This document shows, piece by piece, positions 34,743 through 43,401 of a DNA stretch of 64,000 nucleotides (position 1 is its first letter; each line of letters starts with the position of its first letter). Under the pieces are notes generated by a model, which ran no database searches, was not told where the DNA came from, and saw only the letters and a program-made list of their open reading frames with translations. The DNA lies in the NCBI RefSeq assembly GCF_002291445.1, contig NZ_CP014137.1:2046001-2110000 (forward strand), in the 5' to 3' direction. Made by a program: the position numbers and the translations under genes. The stretch comes from Brenneria goodwinii (GTDB lineage: Bacteria > Pseudomonadota > Gammaproteobacteria > Enterobacterales > Enterobacteriaceae).

Positions 34743-35573
34743 CTATCCCAGCGGCATGATCATGGGATCCGGATATTGATAATCAAAGCCGAGTTCACGG
34801 CAAATACGCTGACCATCAATCAGACGCCCTGCCGACGTATCGTTATCCGCAACAAACTGCGGAGGAGTTAAATGCAGTTTACGCGCCTGAGCGGGGTAAT
34901 ACTCCTGCTTGGCGGGATGTTGCGGCGCGCATAGGTTATACAGATGACCGCCATTCGGCAGCTTTAATAATAGCTGGATTGCCGACAGCACATCTTCCTG
35001 GTGAACCAGATTCACACCGTGCGTTCCCCCGCTCAGCCCGGTCTTTCCCGCCAGAAAACGGCCGGGATGACGATCAATGCCCACTAACCCGGCCAGCCGC
35101 AGGATATCTACCGAAGTATCAGGTAAATGCTGTAGCCACTGTTCAAGCGACATCAAAACCTTGCCGGCAACCGATACGGGTTGCAACGGCGAGTTTTCCC
35201 GCACGTTGCCGGCGGTATTGCCATACACGGATGTCGAACTGGTGAAAATAATCCGCGCGACATTAAAAACCCGAGCCGTATTCACCAACGCCTGTACCGC
35301 CAGCACATAGTTTTCACCGCCCTGCACCGTGCGGCTCGCCGGTAGCGTAATCACCAACGCATCAACCTGTAACAGGTTTTTTAACTCATCCGCATCGCAT
35401 TCCAGTTCCGGCGTCAGCCGGAGCTGATAGCATTCAATACCGCTCAGACGCGCCGCTTCAACGCCATCAATCGTCGTTTTGCTGCCCACCACCTGATAAC
35501 CATGACCATTCAACGCCAATGCCAGCGGCATACCCAACCAACCCAGACCGACAATCGCCACTTTTTTCATCAT
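34743..35573 (-). CDS. yeeZ: NAD(P)-dependent epimerase/dehydratase-like protein YeeZ
   Basis: Rossmann-fold protein of the extended short-chain dehydrogenase/epimerase group; substrate unknown. It has 276 residues (E. coli 274). The dinucleotide-binding motif is IVGLGWLGMPLA (about 7-18), with IIFTSSTSVYGNTAG and ILRLAGLVGIDRHPGRFLAG later. Two adjacent ATGs exist; the second (35570) matches the E. coli N-terminus MKKVAIVGLGWLG. In E. coli it lies immediately upstream of, and divergent from, the his operon, as here. Confidence 0.93.
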   Translation of the reverse strand: MMKKVAIVGLGWLGMPLALALNGHGYQVVGSKTTIDGVEAARLSGIECYQLRLTPELECDADELKNLLQVDALVITLPASRTVQGGENYVLAVQALVNTARVFNVARIIFTSSTSVYGNTAGNVRENSPLQPVSVAGKVLMSLEQWLQHLPDTSVDILRLAGLVGIDRHPGRFLAGKTGLSGGTHGVNLVHQEDVLSAIQLLLKLPNGGHLYNLCAPQHPAKQEYYPAQARKLHLTPPQFVADNDTSAGRLIDGQRICRELGFDYQYPDPMIMPLG

Positions 35574-35737
35574 TAGCTCTCCCGCATCACCACAAAATAC
35601 ATTTTATTCCTACTATCTGGGACACTCTATATGACTAATCGTCCCACCTGGCGCAAAAAAGGGTTGCGCTGATACCTGCACATGGTTTAGGTTATTCAAC
35701 GGACAATTGATATATTGATACAACCAAGAGATATTTT

Positions 35738-35785
35738 ATGACAAGCGTTCTGTTTAACCACCATCATCACCATCACCCTGACTAG
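35738..35785 (+). CDS. hisL: his operon leader peptide
   Basis: A 15-residue leader peptide MTSVLFNHHHHHHPD with six consecutive histidine codons (CAC/CAT) at 35759-35776. E. coli HisL has seven. Ribosome stalling at these codons under histidine shortage decides whether the downstream attenuator forms. Confidence 0.97.
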   Translation: MTSVLFNHHHHHHPD

Positions 35786-35795
35786 TCTTTCAGGC

Positions 35796-35880
35796 GATTG
35801 GTGCTGGAAGACGTTTAAATCTTCCAGTGGCGCAGAGCGAAAAGAGAGCCCTCGGAAGATTGACTTCCGAGGGTTTTTTT
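35796..35880 (+). promoter_or_regulatory. his operon attenuator
   Basis: After hisL comes hairpin CTGGAAG (35804-35810) with CTTCCAG (35821-35827), then the terminator stem CCCTCGGAAG (35849-35858) with CTTCCGAGGG (35864-35873), ATTGA loop and seven T. The right half of the first hairpin (CTTCCAG) can alternatively pair with the CGGAAG of the terminator stem, giving the antiterminator. This is the standard enterobacterial his attenuation layout. Confidence 0.92.
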
Positions 35881-36006
35881 ATGGTGTGCGATCCCGAAAC
35901 GCCACCCTACGGGCCGTTGCGGCGCAACGTTAAAAAACGTTCCCGACGTTTTTTTATGGCCCTACTTTTTAAAATAGTTTTAATTTGACAGGTTAATGAG
36001 GTTTCC

Positions 36007-36906
36007 ATGCTGGATAAAACACGTTTACGGATAGCAATGCAGAAGTCAGGTCGTCTGAGCGATGATTCACGAGAACTGCTGGCACGCTGCGGTATTAAAA
36101 TCAACTTACATCAACAGCGCCTCATTGCTTTTGCGGAAAACATGCCGATTGATATTCTGCGCGTCCGTGACGATGATATTCCGGGCCTGGTAATGGATGG
36201 CGTGGTCGATTTGGGAATCATCGGCGAGAACGTACTGGAAGAAGAGCTGCTCAATCGCCGAGCGCAAGGCGAAGATCCACGCTATTTTACGCTGCGCCGT
36301 TTGGACTTCGGCGGCTGCCGCTTATCACTGGCAATGCCGCTGGATGAGCAATACACCGGTCCGGAATGTCTGCAAAACAAACGTATCGCCACTTCCTACC
36401 CCCACCTGCTTAAGCAATATCTCGACAAAAAAGACATCAACTTCAAATCCTGCCTGCTGAACGGTTCAGTCGAAGTCGCTCCGCGCGCGGGTCTGGCCGA
36501 CGCCATTTGCGATCTGGTTTCAACCGGGGCCACGTTGGAAGCTAACGGCCTGCGTGAAGTTGAAGTTATCTATCGCTCCAAAGCCTGCCTGATTCAACGC
36601 GACGGTGAAATGTCGGCGGACAAACAGCAGCTCATCGATAAATTGCTGACCCGCATGCAGGGCGTTATCCAGGCGCGCGAATCGAAATACATTATGTTGC
36701 ACGCGCCGAGCGAACGACTGGATGAAGTCGTCGCCCTGCTGCCGGGCGCGGAACGGCCGACCATTTTGCCGCTGGCCGGCGATCAGAGCCGCGTCGCCAT
36801 GCACATGGTCAGCAGCGAAACCCTGTTCTGGGAAACCATGGAAAATCTGAAATCGCTCGGCGCCAGTTCAATTCTGGTATTGCCGATTGAAAAAATGATG
36901 GAGTGA
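36007..36906 (+). CDS. hisG: ATP phosphoribosyltransferase
   Basis: First, feedback-inhibited enzyme of histidine synthesis: ATP + PRPP to phosphoribosyl-ATP. It has 299 residues, the long-form HisG with a C-terminal ACT-like regulatory domain (about 225-299). N-terminal LRIAMQKSGRLSDDSRELL and VVDLGIIGENVLEE, and PRAGLADAICDLVSTGATL (PRPP-binding region), are typical. Start ATG follows TGAGG. It opens the hisGDCBHAFI operon. Confidence 0.98.
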   Translation: MLDKTRLRIAMQKSGRLSDDSRELLARCGIKINLHQQRLIAFAENMPIDILRVRDDDIPGLVMDGVVDLGIIGENVLEEELLNRRAQGEDPRYFTLRRLDFGGCRLSLAMPLDEQYTGPECLQNKRIATSYPHLLKQYLDKKDINFKSCLLNGSVEVAPRAGLADAICDLVSTGATLEANGLREVEVIYRSKACLIQRDGEMSADKQQLIDKLLTRMQGVIQARESKYIMLHAPSERLDEVVALLPGAERPTILPLAGDQSRVAMHMVSSETLFWETMENLKSLGASSILVLPIEKMME

Positions 36907-36911
36907 TAGCA

Positions 36912-38237
36912 ATGGCTGACAGCAACACGATGACCAGCTTCAATACCATTATTGACTGGCAACGTTGTTCCGCCGAGGAGCAACGCCAATTACTGACCCG
37001 TCCGGCCATCTCGGCATCGGATCGCATTACCGGCATTGTAGAAGACATCCTGAAAAGCGTAAAAAACCGCGGCGATAGCGCCCTGCGCGAATACAGCGCA
37101 CAGTTCGATAAAGTACAGGTTGATTCAATCCGCGTTAGCGCGCAAGAGATTACCGCCGCTTGCGAACGTCTTGATGAAGAGGTAAAGCAGGCGATGGCGA
37201 CGGCGGTGCGCAACATTGAAACGTTCCACAATGCGCAGAAGCTATCGGTGGTCGATGTGGAAACCCAGCCGGGCGTCCGCTGCCAGCAGCTAACCCGCCC
37301 GATCGCCACTATCGGATTATATATCCCCGGCGGATCAGCGCCGCTGCCTTCAACGGTATTGATGCTGGGAACGCCCGCGCGCATCGCTGGCTGCAAGCGT
37401 GTCGTGTTGTGTTCGCCACCGCCCATCGCCGATGAAATTCTCTATGCCGCGCAGCTGTGCGGCATTCAGGAAGTTTTCCAACTGGGCGGCGCCCAGGCGA
37501 TTGCCGCCATGGCGTTCGGCAGCGAAAGCGTCCCCAAAGTCGATAAAATCTTTGGGCCGGGCAACGCCTATGTCACCGAAGCCAAACGTCAGGTTAGCCA
37601 GGATTTGGCCGGCGCGGCGATTGATATGCCGGCCGGGCCGTCCGAAGTGCTGGTCATCGCCGACAGCGGCGCCACGCCGGCATTTGTTGCCGCCGACCTG
37701 CTTTCACAGGCTGAACACGGCCCCGACTCGCAGGTGATTCTGCTGACGCCCGATGCCGCCCTGGCAAAAGCGGTGGCCGAAGCGGTAGAACAACAGCTGT
37801 TGCTGCTTTCACGCGCCGACATCGCGCGCCAGGCGCTGTCCAGTAGCCGGGTCATTGTGGCGAGAGATCTGGAACAGTGCATTGAAATCAGTAACCGCTA
37901 CGGTCCGGAACACCTGATCATTCAGACGCGCGACGCGGAAAATTGGGTTGACCAGATCACCAGCGCCGGCTCGGTATTCCTTGGCGACTGGTCGCCTGAA
38001 TCCGCGGGGGATTACGCCTCCGGGACGAATCATGTCCTGCCGACGTATGGTTATACGGCAACCTACTCCAGCCTGGGGCTGGCCGATTTTCAAAAACGGA
38101 TGACGGTACAGCAACTAACCCCTCAAGGGTTGTTGCAGTTGGCGCCGACCATTGAGACGCTGGCTCAGGCCGAGCAACTCACCGCCCATAAAAATGCAGT
38201 CACCCTGCGTGTCGCGGCCCTTAAGGAGCAAGCATGA
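36912..38237 (+). CDS. hisD: Histidinol dehydrogenase
   Basis: Zinc, NAD-dependent oxidation of L-histidinol to L-histidine in two steps. The product is 441 residues from the ATG at 36912, which follows GGAG (the end of hisG) by 8 bases; an ATG at 36930 would match the E. coli N-terminus (SFNTIIDW) but has no ribosome site. Conserved stretches are RPIATIGLYIPGGSAPLPST, DKIFGPGNAYVTEAKRQVS, DMPAGPSEVLVIAD, QAEHGPDSQ and GDYASGTNHVLPT. It overlaps hisC by 4 bases. Confidence 0.97.
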   Translation: MADSNTMTSFNTIIDWQRCSAEEQRQLLTRPAISASDRITGIVEDILKSVKNRGDSALREYSAQFDKVQVDSIRVSAQEITAACERLDEEVKQAMATAVRNIETFHNAQKLSVVDVETQPGVRCQQLTRPIATIGLYIPGGSAPLPSTVLMLGTPARIAGCKRVVLCSPPPIADEILYAAQLCGIQEVFQLGGAQAIAAMAFGSESVPKVDKIFGPGNAYVTEAKRQVSQDLAGAAIDMPAGPSEVLVIADSGATPAFVAADLLSQAEHGPDSQVILLTPDAALAKAVAEAVEQQLLLLSRADIARQALSSSRVIVARDLEQCIEISNRYGPEHLIIQTRDAENWVDQITSAGSVFLGDWSPESAGDYASGTNHVLPTYGYTATYSSLGLADFQKRMTVQQLTPQGLLQLAPTIETLAQAEQLTAHKNAVTLRVAALKEQA

Positions 38238-39304
38238 GTATTGAGCAACTGGCCCGCGCCAATGTGCGCGCGCTGACGCCCTATCAGTCCGCCCGTCGTC
38301 TGGGCGGCAGCGGCGATGTGTGGTTAAATGCCAATGAATACCCGCAGGCGCCGGAATATCAGCTGACGCTTTCAACGCTGAACCGCTATCCGGAATGCCA
38401 GCCGAAGATGGTGATCGATCGCTACGCCGACTATGTCGGGTTGCCTCGGGAGCAGGTATTGGTCAGCCGCGGCGCGGACGAAGGCATTGAACTGCTGATC
38501 CGCGCATTTTGCGAACCGGGTAAGGATGCCATTCTGTTCTGCCCGCCGACCTACGGCATGTACGCGGTCAGCGCCGAAACTTTCGGCGTCGAGCGTCGTA
38601 CGGCGCAAAGCACCGAAGACTGGCAATTGGACATGTCTTCCATTGAGCGGCAGTTGGACGGCGTGAAGCTGGTTTATGTATGCAGCCCGAATAATCCGAC
38701 CGGCAACCTGGTCAAACAGGAAGATCTGCGTCGCCTGCTGGATCTGACCCAGGGCAAGGCGCTGGTGGTGATCGACGAAGCCTACATCGAATTCAGCCCC
38801 CAGTCCTCCACCATCGGCTGGCTGTCGGACTATCCGCATCTGGTCATTCTGCGCACGCTGTCAAAAGCCTTTGCGCTGGCCGGGCTGCGTTGCGGCTTTA
38901 CGCTGGCTAACGCGGATGTTATCGCCTTACTGCTGAAGGTGATTGCGCCTTATCCGCTGTCATTGCCGGTTGCCGACATCGCCGCCCAGGCGCTGAGTAC
39001 CCAGGGGGTGGCGAAAATGCGGAAAAACGTGGCCGAAGTGGTGGAAAACCGCCGCTGGCTGGCCGAGCAGCTAGCGACGCTGGACTGCGTGGAAACCGTG
39101 TTCCCCAGCGAAAGCAACTATTTGCTGGTGCGTTTTACCCCTTCCTGTCAGGCGTTCAAGATTCTGTGGGATCAAGGTATTATCCTGCGCGACCAAAGCA
39201 AACAGCCTGGACTGGCTGACTGTTTACGCATCACTGTCGGCAACCGTCATGAATGCGAACGCGTCATCGATGCATTGCGGTCATTGCCCGGAATCAACGC
39301 TTAA
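38234..39304 (+). CDS. hisC: Histidinol-phosphate aminotransferase
   Basis: PLP-dependent class II-fold aminotransferase: imidazole acetol phosphate to histidinol phosphate. It has 356 residues. Features include WLNANEYPQAP, the VCSPNNPTGN loop, VIDEAYIEFSP, and the PLP lysine in LRTLSKAFALAGLRCGF. The start overlaps the hisD stop (ATGA) and hisB follows after 15 bases. Confidence 0.97.
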   Translation: MSIEQLARANVRALTPYQSARRLGGSGDVWLNANEYPQAPEYQLTLSTLNRYPECQPKMVIDRYADYVGLPREQVLVSRGADEGIELLIRAFCEPGKDAILFCPPTYGMYAVSAETFGVERRTAQSTEDWQLDMSSIERQLDGVKLVYVCSPNNPTGNLVKQEDLRRLLDLTQGKALVVIDEAYIEFSPQSSTIGWLSDYPHLVILRTLSKAFALAGLRCGFTLANADVIALLLKVIAPYPLSLPVADIAAQALSTQGVAKMRKNVAEVVENRRWLAEQLATLDCVETVFPSESNYLLVRFTPSCQAFKILWDQGIILRDQSKQPGLADCLRITVGNRHECERVIDALRSLPGINA

Positions 39305-39319
39305 TCTCAAGGAGCCAAC

Positions 39320-40387
39320 GTGAGCCAGAAATACCTCTTTATCGACCGTGACGGAACATTGATCGCTGAGCCGCCCGAAGACTTTCAGGTCGATCGCCTG
39401 GATAAGCTGGAGTTCGAGCCGGATGTGATTCCGTCATTGCTGGCATTACAAAAAGCGGGATTCCGCCTGGTCATGATCACCAATCAGGATGGACTCGGCA
39501 CATCCAGTTTCCCGCAGGAAACGTTTGATCCGCCCCATAATCTCATGATGCAGGTTTTCACTTCCCAGGGCGTTCGCTTCGAGAAGGTGTTGATCTGCCC
39601 GCATTTCCCGGCCGATGACTGCGATTGCCGTAAACCGAAAACGGCGCTGGTGACGGAGTATCTGCAAAGCGGCGCTATCGACTCGGACCATAGCTATGTG
39701 ATTGGCGATCGGGAAACGGATCTGCAACTGGCCCAGAACATGGGCATTACCGGTCTGCGCTATCAGCGTGAAGGTCTAAACTGGCAAACCATCGCCAGCC
39801 AGTTGACGAAACGCAACCGTCACGCCCATGTCAGCCGCGTCACGCGTGAAACCGCGATTGACGTCAACGTCTGGCTGGATCAGGAAGGCGGCAGTAAGAT
39901 CAATACCGGCGTCGGCTTTTTCGATCACATGCTGGATCAGATCGCCACACACGGCGGTTTCCGCATGAACATCGAAGTGAAAGGCGACCTGTATATCGAC
40001 GATCATCACACGGTGGAAGATACCGCGCTGGCGCTGGGAGAAGCGCTCAGCAAAGCGTTGGGCGATAAACGCGGCATCGGCCGTTTTGGTTTTGTGCTGC
40101 CGATGGATGAGTGCCTGGCGCGCTGCGCGCTGGATATTTCCGGGCGTCCGCATCTGGAATACAAAGCGGAGTTCAATTATCAACGCGTGGGCGATCTGAG
40201 CACCGAAATGGTTGAACACTTTTTCCGTTCGCTCTCCTATGCCATGGCTTGTACGCTTCATCTGAAAACCAAGGGGCGTAATGACCATCATCGCGTCGAG
40301 AGCCTGTTTAAGGTCTTTGGCCGGGCGCTGCGCCAGGCAATCAAAGTTGAGGGCGATACGCTGCCGAGTTCAAAAGGAGTGCTGTGA
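39320..40387 (+). CDS. hisB: Bifunctional histidinol-phosphatase / imidazoleglycerol-phosphate dehydratase
   Basis: 355 residues with two domains. The N-terminal HAD phosphatase domain (1-165) has FIDRDGTLIAEPPEDF, MITNQDGLG, a zinc loop (CPHFPADDCDCRKPK) and VIGDRETDLQLA. The C-terminal IGP dehydratase (from about 167) has the metal-binding histidine clusters FFDHMLDQIATHGG, IDDHHTVEDTALALG and GRNDHHRVESLFK. Start is GTG at 39320 after AAGGAG. The fusion is usual in gamma-proteobacteria. Confidence 0.97.
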   Translation: MSQKYLFIDRDGTLIAEPPEDFQVDRLDKLEFEPDVIPSLLALQKAGFRLVMITNQDGLGTSSFPQETFDPPHNLMMQVFTSQGVRFEKVLICPHFPADDCDCRKPKTALVTEYLQSGAIDSDHSYVIGDRETDLQLAQNMGITGLRYQREGLNWQTIASQLTKRNRHAHVSRVTRETAIDVNVWLDQEGGSKINTGVGFFDHMLDQIATHGGFRMNIEVKGDLYIDDHHTVEDTALALGEALSKALGDKRGIGRFGFVLPMDECLARCALDISGRPHLEYKAEFNYQRVGDLSTEMVEHFFRSLSYAMACTLHLKTKGRNDHHRVESLFKVFGRALRQAIKVEGDTLPSSKGVL

Positions 40388-40977
40388 TGAAGGTTGTCAT
40401 TCTGGATACCGGCTGCGCCAACCTCTCCTCGGTCAACTACGCCGTACAGCGTTTGGGCTATCAGCCGATTGTCAGCCGGGAAGCCGACGTCGTACTGCAT
40501 GCCGACAAACTGTTTTTACCCGGCGTCGGCACGGCGCAGGCGGCAATGAACCAGTTGGCCGAACGCGATCTGATCGATTTGATTAAAGCCTGTACCCAGC
40601 CGGTGCTGGGTATCTGTCTCGGCATGCAGTTGCTCGGCACCTCCAGCGATGAAAATGGCGGCATCCCGACATTGGGTATTGTCGATACGCCGGTCAAGCT
40701 CATGAAGGACTGCGGTTTGCCGCTGCCCCACATGGGCTGGAATCAGGTTATACCGCAAGCCGGGCACCGTCTGTTTCGGGACATTGATGAAGGCGCATAC
40801 TTCTATTTCGTCCACAGCTACGCGATGCCGGTCTGCCCGCATACCATTGCGCAGGCGAACTACGGGGAAGCCTTCACCGCCGCGGTCGAGAAAGACAATT
40901 TCTTCGGCGTGCAGTTTCACCCTGAACGTTCCGGCGCGGCCGGCGCCCAGTTGCTGAAAAACTTTCTGGAGATGTAA
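40387..40977 (+). CDS. hisH: Imidazole glycerol phosphate synthase, glutaminase subunit
   Basis: Class I glutamine amidotransferase that supplies ammonia to HisF. From the ATG at 40387 it has 196 residues (E. coli 196), preceded by GGAG at 7 bases; GTG at 40384 is the alternative. The nucleophile Cys is in PVLGICLGMQLLG, and the catalytic His-Glu pair in GVQFHPERSG. Confidence 0.97.
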   Translation: MKVVILDTGCANLSSVNYAVQRLGYQPIVSREADVVLHADKLFLPGVGTAQAAMNQLAERDLIDLIKACTQPVLGICLGMQLLGTSSDENGGIPTLGIVDTPVKLMKDCGLPLPHMGWNQVIPQAGHRLFRDIDEGAYFYFVHSYAMPVCPHTIAQANYGEAFTAAVEKDNFFGVQFHPERSGAAGAQLLKNFLEM

Positions 40978-40983
40978 ATCGTC

Positions 40984-41721
40984 ATGATTATTCCCGCATT
41001 GGATCTGATAGACGGACAGGTTGTTCGTTTACATCAGGGCGATTATGGACAACAGCGCCAGTACGGCAGCGATCCCCTGCCGCGGTTGCAGGATTACCAG
41101 CGGCAAGGCGCCCAGGTGCTGCACCTGGTCGACCTGACCGGCGCAAAGGATCCCTCCGCACGTCAAATTCCGCTGCTGAAAACGCTGCTGTCCGGCGTAA
41201 GCGTACCGGTGCAGGTCGGCGGCGGTATCCGCACCGAGCAGGACGTGGAAGCGCTGCTCAACGCCGGCGCCAGCCGCGTGGTTATCGGTTCCACCGCCGT
41301 AAAACAACCGGCGCTAGTGCAACAATGGTTTACCCACTATGGCGCCGACGCGCTGGTGCTGGCGCTGGATGTGCGCATTGACGCCCACGGCGTCAAACGG
41401 GTGGCTATCAGCGGCTGGCAGGAAAACTCGGAGGCCACGCTGGAGCAAACCGTCGAACAATATCTGCCGTTTGGCCTGAAACACGTGCTGTGTACCGATA
41501 TCTCGCGTGACGGCACGTTAAGCGGTTCCAATGTCGAACTCTATCGAGAAGTCAGCCAACGCTACCCGCAGGTCGCGTTTCAGGCGTCCGGCGGCATCGG
41601 CAACCTGGCGGATATCGCCAACTTGCGCGGCAGCGGCGTACAGGGCGTGATCGTCGGACGTGCGCTGCTGGAAGGCAAATTTAACGTAGCGGAGGCCATT
41701 TCATGCTGGCAAAACGGATAA
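40984..41721 (+). CDS. hisA: ProFAR isomerase
   Basis: (beta/alpha)8-barrel isomerase of 245 residues that converts ProFAR to PRFAR. Barrel motifs: IIPALDLIDGQVVRLHQGDY (catalytic Asp), VQVGGGIRTEQDVEALLNAG, CTDISRDGTLSGSN (second Asp) and QASGGIGNLADI. Its 3' end overlaps hisF by 19 bases. Confidence 0.97.
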   Translation: MIIPALDLIDGQVVRLHQGDYGQQRQYGSDPLPRLQDYQRQGAQVLHLVDLTGAKDPSARQIPLLKTLLSGVSVPVQVGGGIRTEQDVEALLNAGASRVVIGSTAVKQPALVQQWFTHYGADALVLALDVRIDAHGVKRVAISGWQENSEATLEQTVEQYLPFGLKHVLCTDISRDGTLSGSNVELYREVSQRYPQVAFQASGGIGNLADIANLRGSGVQGVIVGRALLEGKFNVAEAISCWQNG

Positions 41722-42479
41722 TCCCCTGTCTGGATGTACGTGACGGACAGGTCGTCAAAGGTGTACAGTTCCGCAACCATGAAATTATCGGTGACATCGT
41801 CCCGCTGGCGCAGCGTTACGCTCAGGAAGGCGCGGATGAACTGGTATTTTACGATATCACCGCATCATCAGACGGTCGCGTTGTTGACAAAAGCTGGGTA
41901 TCCCGCGTGGCGGAAGTCATCGATATCCCCTTCTGCGTGGCCGGCGGTATCAAGAGCGTAGAAGAAGCGGGGCAAATTCTCTCTTTCGGCGCGGATAAAA
42001 TTTCCATCAACTCGCCGGCGCTGGCCGATCCGGACTTGATTAGCCGTCTGGCCGATCGCTATGGCGTACAGTGTATCGTGGTGGGAATTGATACCTGGCA
42101 TGATGCGGCAACCGGCCGTTATCACGTTAATCAATACACTGGTGATGAAAAACGCACCAAAGTGACAACCTGGGAAACCCTGGACTGGGTGCAGGAAGTA
42201 CAAAAACGCGGCGCCGGAGAAATCGTCCTGAATATGATGAATCAAGACGGCGTGCGCAACGGTTATGATTTAGATCAGCTAAAGCTGGTCCGTGAAGTAT
42301 GTCATGTTCCACTCATTGCTTCCGGCGGCGCTGGCACCATGGCGCATTTCCTGGCTGCCTTCCAGGATGCTCAGGTTGATGGCGCGCTCGCAGCGTCGGT
42401 TTTTCATAAGCAGATCATTAATATTGGTGAACTGAAACACTATCTTAAGCAACAAGGCGTGGAGATTCGGGTGTGTTAA
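41703..42479 (+). CDS. hisF: Imidazole glycerol phosphate synthase, cyclase subunit
   Basis: (beta/alpha)8-barrel cyclase partner of HisH, 258 residues. Markers are KRIIPCLDVRDGQVVKGVQF (catalytic Asp11), FYDITASSDGR, CVAGGIKSVEEAG, VVGIDTWHDAATGRYHV, NMMNQDGVRNGYDL (Asp130 region) and PLIASGGAGTMAHF. It arises by the same barrel duplication as HisA. Overlaps hisI by 7 bases. Confidence 0.97.
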   Translation: MLAKRIIPCLDVRDGQVVKGVQFRNHEIIGDIVPLAQRYAQEGADELVFYDITASSDGRVVDKSWVSRVAEVIDIPFCVAGGIKSVEEAGQILSFGADKISINSPALADPDLISRLADRYGVQCIVVGIDTWHDAATGRYHVNQYTGDEKRTKVTTWETLDWVQEVQKRGAGEIVLNMMNQDGVRNGYDLDQLKLVREVCHVPLIASGGAGTMAHFLAAFQDAQVDGALAASVFHKQIINIGELKHYLKQQGVEIRVC

Positions 42480-43102
42480 GCGAACAGCGTATTTTAAGTG
42501 ACGAACAACGAAACCAACTGGATTGGGAAAAAACCGACGGACTGATGCCCGTTATCGTGCAGCATGCCGTTTCCGGTGAAGTCCTGATGCTGGGTTATAT
42601 GGATCAAAACGCGCTGAAAGCGACCGAAGACAGCGGCAAAGTGACGTTTTTCTCACGAACCAAACAACGTTTATGGACCAAGGGCGAAACTTCCGGCAAC
42701 TTCCTCAATGTCGTGTCGATTACGCCGGATTGCGATAATGATACGCTGCTTGTTTTGGCGAATCCCATCGGCCCGACCTGCCATCTGGGCAAAAACAGTT
42801 GTTTCTCTCCGGCTGCCAGCGAATGGCTGTTTCTGTATGAGCTGGAACAACTGCTGGGTGAACGCAAAAGCGCCGATCCGGCCAGTTCTTATACCGCGCG
42901 TCTGTATGCCAGCGGTACCAAACGCATTGCACAGAAGGTCGGTGAAGAAGGTCTGGAAACCGCGCTGGCCGCCACCGTTCACGATCGTGAGGAATTGACC
43001 AATGAAGCGGCCGATCTAATGTACCATCTGCTGGTACTGTTACAGGATCAGGATCTATCGCTTGCCAACATTATCAATCGCTTACGCGAACGGCATCAAT
43101 AA
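42473..43102 (+). CDS. hisI: Bifunctional phosphoribosyl-AMP cyclohydrolase / phosphoribosyl-ATP pyrophosphatase
   Basis: 209 residues with two domains. The cyclohydrolase (about 1-115) shows PVIVQHAVSGEVLMLGYMD, SRTKQRLWTKGETSGN and the zinc/metal residues in VSITPDCDNDTLL and GPTCH. The pyrophosphatase (about 116-209) shows SYTARLYASGTKRIAQKVGE and EGLETALAATV. The start is GTG at 42473 inside hisF. Last gene of the operon. Confidence 0.96.
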   Translation: MLSEQRILSDEQRNQLDWEKTDGLMPVIVQHAVSGEVLMLGYMDQNALKATEDSGKVTFFSRTKQRLWTKGETSGNFLNVVSITPDCDNDTLLVLANPIGPTCHLGKNSCFSPAASEWLFLYELEQLLGERKSADPASSYTARLYASGTKRIAQKVGEEGLETALAATVHDREELTNEAADLMYHLLVLLQDQDLSLANIINRLRERHQ

Positions 43103-43109
43103 TGTTCAC

Positions 43110-43142
43110 CCGAGCATTCCGTGCGCGGAATGCTCGGTTCAA
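43110..43142 (+). terminator. his operon terminator
   Basis: Perfect 11-bp stem CCGAGCATTCC (43110-43120) with GGAATGCTCGG (43127-43137) and a GTGCGC loop, 7 bases after the hisI stop, followed by a weak T-rich stretch. Confidence 0.85.
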
Positions 43143-43357
43143 CCTCTTCATCGATTATCCCACACGATTCGCCTTCACCTTCCGCTGTCGCCAGACTGCA
43201 CCGCATTAGTTCAGATAAACGGCCAAAATAGTGCCGCGCACAATAATGATGCATCCATTTTGACCGGTTTCCCAGCCCGTTAATCATCCTGTCGGCGGAC
43301 AGGGATCCGCATTTTTATTAGTAATCAAATGATAGCGATTGCGGCATAAATCATGGC

Positions 43358-43396
43358 ATAGAACATGCTTAGTTCTATAAAAAGGAACCAGGTTCC
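43358..43396 (+). promoter_or_regulatory. Candidate operators of the IclR-controlled peptide operon
   Basis: Two inverted repeats stand directly before the regulator gene. The first is ATAGAAC (43358-43364), 7 bases, GTTCTAT (43372-43378). The second is the compact palindrome GGAACC-A-GGTTCC (43384-43396), which ends 5 bases before the ATG. IclR-family proteins bind short palindromes often overlapping their own promoters; autoregulation is inferred. Confidence 0.5.
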
Positions 43397-43401
43397 ATTT
43401 T

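Larger units (their letters stand above)
43103..43401. other. his-iclR intergenic region
   Basis: 299 bases. It contains the his terminator and, at its right end, two inverted repeats (43358-43396) in front of the IclR-type gene. Nothing else coding is supported. Confidence 0.6.
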
